From contig CAZDCJ010000055.1 of assembly GCA_964503935.1 (NCBI GenBank), positions 1 through 5,710 on the forward strand: 5,710 nt of DNA. The letters are read 5' to 3'. The notes beneath the pieces were generated by a model. It did not search any database. It had not been told where the DNA came from and worked only from the letters and a program-made list of their open reading frames with translations. The position numbers were made by a program, and so were the translations under genes. Numbering within the stretch: the stretch's first letter is position 1; each line of letters opens with the position of its first letter. This document shows, piece after piece, positions 5,656 to 5,710 of the stretch. This DNA is from STD2-77 sp964503935 (lineage in GTDB: Bacteria > Patescibacteriota > Minisyncoccia > JAHIHE01 > JAGLIN01).

Positions 5656-5710
5656 GCGGGTGTCGTATAGTGGCTTATTATATCAGCCTTCCAAGCTGAG
5701 GATGTGGGTT
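5656..5710 (+). tRNA. tRNA-Gly (anticodon TCC), 3' end beyond the window
   Basis: This tRNA decodes GGA and probably GGG glycine codons. The acceptor 5' strand GCGGGTG is at 5656-5662. A D-arm starting at 5665 follows, with three good pairs. The anticodon stem TCAGC/GCTGA (5683-5687, 5695-5699) has five pairs around the loop CTTCCAA, with anticodon TCC at 5690-5692. The variable loop GGATG (5700-5704) and the 5' strand of the T-stem, TGGGT (5705-5709), come next. The window ends at T54, the first T-loop base. The order closely follows the Escherichia coli glyT product. The missing part is the rest of the T-loop, the T-stem 3' strand and the acceptor 3' strand. It is preceded by its own promoter. 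Confidence 0.95.

Overview
The window looks like a chromosomal segment of a Patescibacteria/CPR bacterium, most likely a parcubacterium. This rests on remembered family resemblance rather than a search. The signs are a large membrane-anchored HerA/TraG-type ATPase preceded by small, very charged orphan proteins, genes mostly without a well-placed Shine-Dalgarno, a stand-alone GIY-YIG nuclease, and many copies of a short repeat whose spurious translation reads HSERSEES or ILSEAKNP. TGA ends two genes, so this is not a UGA-glycine code lineage. All genes are on the + strand.

Positions 68-2148 hold three closely spaced genes with no recognised family: a 65-residue helical protein, a 453-residue acidic, probably coiled-coil protein with a hydrophobic C-terminal region, and a 164-residue protein with a compact helical C-terminus. 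After a 234-bp gap with one repeat unit comes an 823-residue ATPase (2383-4854). It has one N-terminal membrane segment, a roughly 380-residue N-terminal region, and a C-terminal motor with intact Walker A and B motifs and a TraG/TraD-like tail. Gene order suggests, without proving, that the small proteins work with the ATPase at the membrane. No relaxase, VirB-type channel gene or pilin is visible.

From 4855 to about 5530 the window is dominated by repeats. An inverted pair (4884-4970) and a single reverse unit (4989-5043) lie upstream of a 98-residue GIY-YIG endonuclease gene (5082-5378). A second inverted pair (5411-5528) lies downstream of it. A tRNA-Gly(TCC) with its own extended -10 promoter starts at 5656 and is cut by the window end.

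The most interesting signal is in the repeats. Each complete unit can fold on one strand only into the same hairpin: an outer stem, a tandem G-A/G-A mismatch step, and an inner stem. In most units the tip is a three-base loop, usually of the form GNA. Stem bases change in compensating pairs between copies. A fixed TGTC precedes every hairpin. This resembles the layout of REP/REPIN elements, with a GIY-YIG nuclease bracketed by two clusters.
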